DNA from: Spirochaeta sp.
Lineage (GTDB): Bacteria; Spirochaetota; Spirochaetia; DSM-2461
Direction: 5' to 3'
Assembly: GCA_030635565.1 (NCBI GenBank)
Contig: DAOVYP010000010.1
Coordinates: 1-17,411 of the forward strand
DNA: 17,411 bases
A model generated the notes under the pieces. The model searched no databases. It was not told the DNA's origin and worked only from the letters and a program-made list of their open reading frames with translations. The position numbers were made by a program, and so were the translations under genes. Position 1 is the stretch's first letter. Each line of letters begins with the position of its first letter. This document shows positions 13,647-17,411 of the stretch, one piece after another.

Positions 13647-14291
13647 ATGTTACAAGGTGTGATATTCGACATGGACGGCGTTCTGGCCGATTCCGAACCT
13701 TTTATCTGTGAAGCGGGTATCCGCATGTTTGCCGAACATGGCGTGAAAGCAACCCCGGAGGATTTTCTACCCTGGGTCGGCACAGGTGAGAACAGCTATC
13801 TTGGAAATGTGGCGAAGCAGCATGGTTTCGCCATCGATATCGAGAGGGATAAGGCCCGAACCTATGAAATATATGGTGAGATTGTCGTGGATCGACTGAA
13901 TGAACTGCCGGGGGCGGGTGCTTTCGTCATGAAATGCCGTCGTGCCGGATACAAGACTGCACTGGCCACCAGTTCCGACAAAGGCAAGATGATCGACACT
14001 CTCAGGGAAATCGGTCTTCCACCTGAGAGTTTTGACGCTTCGGTGAACGGCCTTGACGTTGAACGCCGCAAACCCCACCCCGATATCTTTCTTGAGGCGG
14101 CCCGGCGCATCGGACTACCGCCGGAACACTGCCTGGTGGTGGAAGATTCCACCAGCGGCCTGGCCGCGGGATTGGCCGCCGGATGCCGGGTTCTGGGGCT
14201 CTGTACGACGAACGAAGCCGCGGCTATGAAGGATGCCCATTGGTTAGCGGCGGATCTTTCGGAAGCACCGGATGCGGTACTGGAGTGGTAG
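13647..14291 (+). CDS. HAD-superfamily hydrolase (subfamily IA, beta-phosphoglucomutase/phosphatase-like)
   Basis: This is a cytoplasmic 214-residue HAD protein. Motif I is FDMDGVLADSE (nucleophile D8, acid/base D10), motif II TALATSSDK (T108 or S109), motif III RRKPHPDIF (K142) and motif IV VVEDSTSG (E166, D167). The helical cap between residues 15 and 85 is typical of beta-phosphoglucomutase-like sugar-phosphate phosphatases. Whether it is a mutase or a phosphatase cannot be decided from sequence. The frame is open upstream to an ATG at 13611, but that lies before the -10 hexamer; the ATG at 13647 gives the family's usual N-terminus MLQGVIFDMDG. lgt follows after four bases. Confidence 0.9.
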   Translation: MLQGVIFDMDGVLADSEPFICEAGIRMFAEHGVKATPEDFLPWVGTGENSYLGNVAKQHGFAIDIERDKARTYEIYGEIVVDRLNELPGAGAFVMKCRRAGYKTALATSSDKGKMIDTLREIGLPPESFDASVNGLDVERRKPHPDIFLEAARRIGLPPEHCLVVEDSTSGLAAGLAAGCRVLGLCTTNEAAAMKDAHWLAADLSEAPDAVLEW

Positions 14292-14295
14292 CGTT

Positions 14296-15222
14296 ATGAG
14301 TGATTTCACACTATGGTGGCAGCATCTTCCGGAGCGTATGGATCCGGTCATTTTCTCAATCGGCAATTTTTCACTGCAGTATTACGGGCTTATGTATCTC
14401 GTGGCCTTTTCCATCGTTTACGTGCTGGCGGTTTATCGTATCCGGCGGGAACCTCGATTCGGGATCGATACCGAACAGCTTCAGGGGCTCATGGTGGCCA
14501 TGATCTTAGGTGTTATTATCGGCGGCCGGCTGGGATACGTCCTCTTTTATAATCTGCCGTATTACTGGCGCCATCCCCTGGAGATTATCCTGCCATTCGA
14601 TATCGGCGACGGATTTCGATTCACCGGTATCGCCGGGATGTCGTTCCACGGAGGGCTCATCGGAGTCATTCTGGGGTCATGGATTTTTGTACGCCGTAAC
14701 AAGCTGGATTTCTTTGATATGACCGACCTCATCATCCCGTGCATCCCTCTGGGCTACACTTTCGGGCGCCTTGGGAATTTCATCAACGGCGAGCTCTATG
14801 GCCGGGTCACCACCCGTCCCATCGGTATGTTGTTCCCCTCCTCTGCGCCGGGTAACGAGCTCCGTCATCCTTCCCAGCTTTATGAGGCCTTCTTTGAAGG
14901 GATCGTCCTTTTCATCATCCTTTGGCTGCTCCGGAAACGGATCCGAACCCGGGGTGCGATGCTGGCTCTGTTCCTTATGGGTTATGGCTTTCTGCGATTC
15001 TTTATTGAATACACCCGGGAACCGGATGCCCATCTGGGTTTTGTTTTATTCCAGCTTTCCATGGGGCAGCTGCTTTGCATCGCCATGATGCTGGCGGGAG
15101 GGGCATTAATACTCTATCAGAAGCTCCGGGGGAGAGAATCGTCACCCACAGTCAAAATGAACAAACGGGGAAATTCCTCAAGGGCGGGTCAGAAAAAAAA
15201 CCGCCCCGGAAAAATCCGATAG
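14296..15222 (+). CDS. lgt: Phosphatidylglycerol-prolipoprotein diacylglyceryl transferase
   Basis: Lgt is the inner-membrane enzyme that attaches diacylglycerol from phosphatidylglycerol to the lipobox Cys of prolipoproteins, the first step of lipoprotein maturation. Key segments are YYGLMYLVAF, GGRLGYVLFYN (76-86), MSFHGG (115-120) and the signature GRLGNFINGELYGR (157-170; R158, N161 and E166, matching E. coli R143, N146 and E151). HPSQLYEA (191-198) and RFFIEYTREPD (234-244; R234, E238 and R241) follow. About seven hydrophobic segments span the membrane. I chose the ATG at 14296 (MSDFTLWWQ); an ATG eight codons earlier lies inside the HAD gene. GGAG at 14282-14285 is somewhat distant. The last 30 residues are basic, and their codons overlap the convergent alpha-galactosidase end by 45 bp. 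Confidence 0.96.
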   Translation: MSDFTLWWQHLPERMDPVIFSIGNFSLQYYGLMYLVAFSIVYVLAVYRIRREPRFGIDTEQLQGLMVAMILGVIIGGRLGYVLFYNLPYYWRHPLEIILPFDIGDGFRFTGIAGMSFHGGLIGVILGSWIFVRRNKLDFFDMTDLIIPCIPLGYTFGRLGNFINGELYGRVTTRPIGMLFPSSAPGNELRHPSQLYEAFFEGIVLFIILWLLRKRIRTRGAMLALFLMGYGFLRFFIEYTREPDAHLGFVLFQLSMGQLLCIAMMLAGGALILYQKLRGRESSPTVKMNKRGNSSRAGQKKNRPGKIR

Positions 15223-16680
15223 ATCTTCGATTATTAGAGATTCATTATCAAGATTCAGCGCACGATTGTTCTGAGCCAATGCACTCCGGAGGGAATATCC
15301 CTCTGAATCGGTAAACGGTACAGATATCCGCCCTGGTGAGTCTCCAAAGGTATGCAGGACAATAAGTGCTTCTTTTCGGTTTTGAGAATACCGGATGACG
15401 GCCTGCCAGCCCAGAGGTTTTTTATAACTTGCTACCGCCGGACCATAGCGGCGGCTTACTCCCTGCAGAATAATTGGAGCGACGGTTTTGTGAAGATCGA
15501 CGGCCTCTTTGATGACGGCCAGTTTGTCTTTCGGGAGTTCCGCGATTTCTCCGCTCAGGCACTGAAGTCCCAGGAATGTAGAGGCAAGGCTGTAATACAG
15601 GCGAACAGGAGTATCAGAAGGGTGAATCATGGCCCATACCAGGGATTTGGAGGGAATAAGCTGCAGCTGCAGATTTGCCGCGATGATGGGAACACTCTTT
15701 ATTTCATGGGCATCTGAAAAGGATGAAAGATCGGATCCATTGATAAATGACGGTACCAGACGAAGCCCGCCGGAGGAACAGTTTTCCACTACCAGGTGGG
15801 GGTAATCCCTCTTGATTTTTCTGTAAAATGACTGAACCTCCGCCAAATGCTTCCTGAGCCCCTCTCCGTGTGATTCATCACCATCGCAGCCGGCACCGAT
15901 TGTTTCGTTGTAGTCAATTTTGATATAGCCTATATCGCAATCCCTGATAAGCTCACCGATTTTTAATTCCAGATAGTTCCTGACTTCTTCTTTCCTGAAA
16001 TCCAGGAAGAATCGGCTCCCCGATTTGATCGGTACTCCATCCCGATGAAGTAACCACTCTTTCTTCATCCGGAGCTCGGAGTCTTCCCCCACAACCTCCG
16101 GTTCGAACCAGATTCCGGGTATCATCCCGTTGCTGCGGATCTTCCCGCAGAAATCCTTCAGCCCATCGGGAAAGAGTTCACTGGAGACATCCCATTTCCC
16201 CTGGGTTGTTTCCCAATTCCCGCCGCCATCTGCGTACCAGCCTGCATCAATGATGAAATACCGCATCCCCAGGTCCCGGACAGTTTCCAGTAGTGGTGTG
16301 AGCTTCATTGACGACGGTTTTCCCCAGGTTGTACACCATTCATTGAAAATCGGGGAAAAGAATTGTCCGCCTGGGCCATTAATACCGTGTTTCCGGTTCT
16401 GCTGCTCGTTTAAAACTCTGCATAAATCTTCGATGCCCCCGGAAATGGCTGTGATATAGGCTTTCCCGGATTGAAACATTTCTCCCGAAGCAATTCTTTT
16501 CATCCAGTGGCCGAATTCCCAGTCAGCCTGACCTCCCGAGAGATGAAAAAAATCATCTTTTCTGTAAATCTCCATCTGCCAGGATCCGGGTGCTTCAATC
16601 CTGGCTCCCCACATGATTCCATATTCGGTATCCTCAATTCCGACTGTGGGAAACCACCTTCTCACCGGCATGGAACCCAA
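15178..16680 (-). pseudogene. GH36 alpha-galactosidase, catalytic part, separated by a frameshift from its N-terminal part
   Basis: GH36 enzymes release terminal alpha-galactose from melibiose, raffinose or galactomannan. Counting from the TTG at 16680, the (beta/alpha)8 barrel includes FNEWCTTWG (112-120), YFIIDAGWY (141-149), GIWFEPE (189-195) and KIDYNET (254-260) with nucleophile D256. ENCSSGGLR (299-307) and SFSDAHE (320-326) with the acid/base D323 complete the site. A C-terminal beta-domain follows, and all catalytic elements are intact. The reading frame has no true start of its own: RRWFPTVGIEDTEYGIMWGA continues directly from the other part, one base out of register. Its 3' end overlaps lgt by 45 bp on the opposite strand. 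It could be a pseudogene, a sequencing error, or, less likely, restart at the ATG at 16671. Confidence 0.85.
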
Positions 16681-17344
16681 CTGCCCGAACCCGTTCGCAG
16701 TTCACGGATTCATTGCACCAGGAACTCTCCAGATCCAGTGACTCGGCATTTTCACAGACATGCCTTCCTTCGGCACTCCAGGAGCTGCGGAACCGGTGAA
16801 TCCTGTATTTTCCGGGGGCATCATCTGCTTGAAAGGGACTTATGAAGCCCAAAGTAAAACTGGAGAGAAGTTCAATATGAATATCCCGGGTTCCCTCGTT
16901 GAATATCTTCGAGGAGCATGTGAGGTATTCGGTATCTTCCAGATACTCCAGATGATGGATGGCTGAGATACCATCGATCGATTTCATGAATGTTTCGATA
17001 ACGGTTATTTGACCTTGCTCTTCAATTTTTTGAGTCTGAAATAAAAGACTCCCGGCCCTATGGCCGTTCCGCATTGTTATTCCCTGACTGTAGCCCCCAG
17101 CCCGATCCGAATCGCTACTGCTGATAAGGACCAGGGGCTCCACGTTCCAGGCTTCAGGGAAGCCCCCCCAATTCCGGAAAAAATGATTCTCCGGTTGAGA
17201 AGAAAGATCCTTCCTGTGGTTCAAAAGATCTTCCGTTTCATGACTGTGAGGGATAACTCTCAAACCGATAATCCGGGTATCGGTATCCAGAATGAACTGA
17301 AGTGAGAGGCTTCCGAGCGCAAAGTGGGAATAGACCAGTTTCAT
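16634..17344 (-). pseudogene. GH36 alpha-galactosidase, N-terminal beta-sandwich part (frameshifted)
   Basis: This frame encodes the N-terminal beta-sandwich of GH36 (NHFFRNWGGFPEAWNVEPLV, ETFMKSIDGISAIHHLEYLE). It is true to the family up to about residue 222 (CERVRAVG), then runs out of frame to a stop at 16634. A single extra base among GGGTT (16678-16674, minus strand) explains it: one base fewer gives AVGSMPVRRWFPT and a protein of about 721 residues, the usual GH36 size. The ATG at 17344 follows the upstream gene's TGA after one base and has no Shine-Dalgarno, so translation is probably coupled. Confidence 0.82.
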
Positions 17345-17345
17345 T

Positions 17346-17411
17346 TCATTGAAGCCGGGCCGCTGAATACAAGCGGTCTTTTTCGTTTTGAGGAATCAAT
17401 TTATTCATTAC
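17346..17411 (-). CDS. 3' end of an unidentified gene upstream of the alpha-galactosidase
   Basis: A minus-strand frame open to the window edge encodes the 21-residue tail VMNKLIPQNEKDRLYSAARL-Q and stops with TGA (17348-17346), one base before the alpha-galactosidase ATG. The spacing indicates one operon. In such operons the neighbour is often a sugar transporter component or another glycosidase, but the tail is too short to say. Confidence 0.5.
   Translation of the reverse strand, partial: VMNKLIPQNEKDRLYSAARLQ

Noticed and set aside
1..17411. tRNA, rRNA, CRISPR array, phage or plasmid genes
   Set aside because: None of their signatures was seen on either strand. The only mobile DNA is the single insertion sequence.

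Overview
The window looks like a chromosomal stretch from a Gram-negative bacterium of moderate GC content, most plausibly a spirochaete (Spirochaetota). That placement is tentative. It rests on my recollection that the GlgC here resembles spirochaete GlgC closely along its length, and on the lgt gene and signal-peptide-bearing proteins. No rRNA, tRNA or CRISPR array was seen. Genes are packed very tightly: convergent neighbours overlap or abut at their stop codons, and no stretch over 300 bases lacks a gene apart from the ends of one insertion sequence.

Left part (1-9930). A glycogen-synthesis pair, glgC and glgA, both on the minus strand, flanks a plus-strand two-gene operon, mrfA-mrfB (yprA-yprB type). 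In Bacillus subtilis these are a helicase and an exonuclease that repair mitomycin C damage independently of UvrABC. glgC and mrfA are divergent, with -10-like hexamers overlapping on the two strands. mrfB and glgA converge and overlap by 9 bp. glgA is the last gene of a minus-strand operon trxB - nagZ (GH3, exported) - GNAT acetyltransferase - glgA. Its Shine-Dalgarno lies in a perfect 8-bp hairpin that starts just after the acetyltransferase stop codon, which predicts translational coupling.

Middle part (9931-13646). A secreted transglutaminase-like protein gene (plus) is divergent from trxB. Its last codon carries a 1884-bp insertion sequence (10789-12672) flanked by CTAG duplications. Removing the element and one CTAG restores a 262-residue protein whose TAG stop abuts the stop of the convergent GDSL/SGNH hydrolase gene. 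The element's transposase is split by a +1 frameshift at a run of nine A residues. Its mRNA leader contains two mutually exclusive stem-loops next to the ribosome binding site.

Right part (13647-17411). A HAD phosphatase/phosphoglucomutase-like gene and lgt (prolipoprotein diacylglyceryl transferase) form a plus-strand operon. It converges with, and overlaps by 45 bp, a minus-strand GH36 alpha-galactosidase that is split by a one-base frameshift. That gene follows the 3' end of another gene after a single base, so it belongs to a sugar-use operon running in from beyond the window.

Many first-in-transcript genes (mrfA, the HAD gene, the SGNH gene, probably the transglutaminase-like gene) have a -10-like hexamer 4-7 bases before the start codon and no Shine-Dalgarno, suggesting leaderless mRNAs. 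Several operon-internal genes do have a Shine-Dalgarno.
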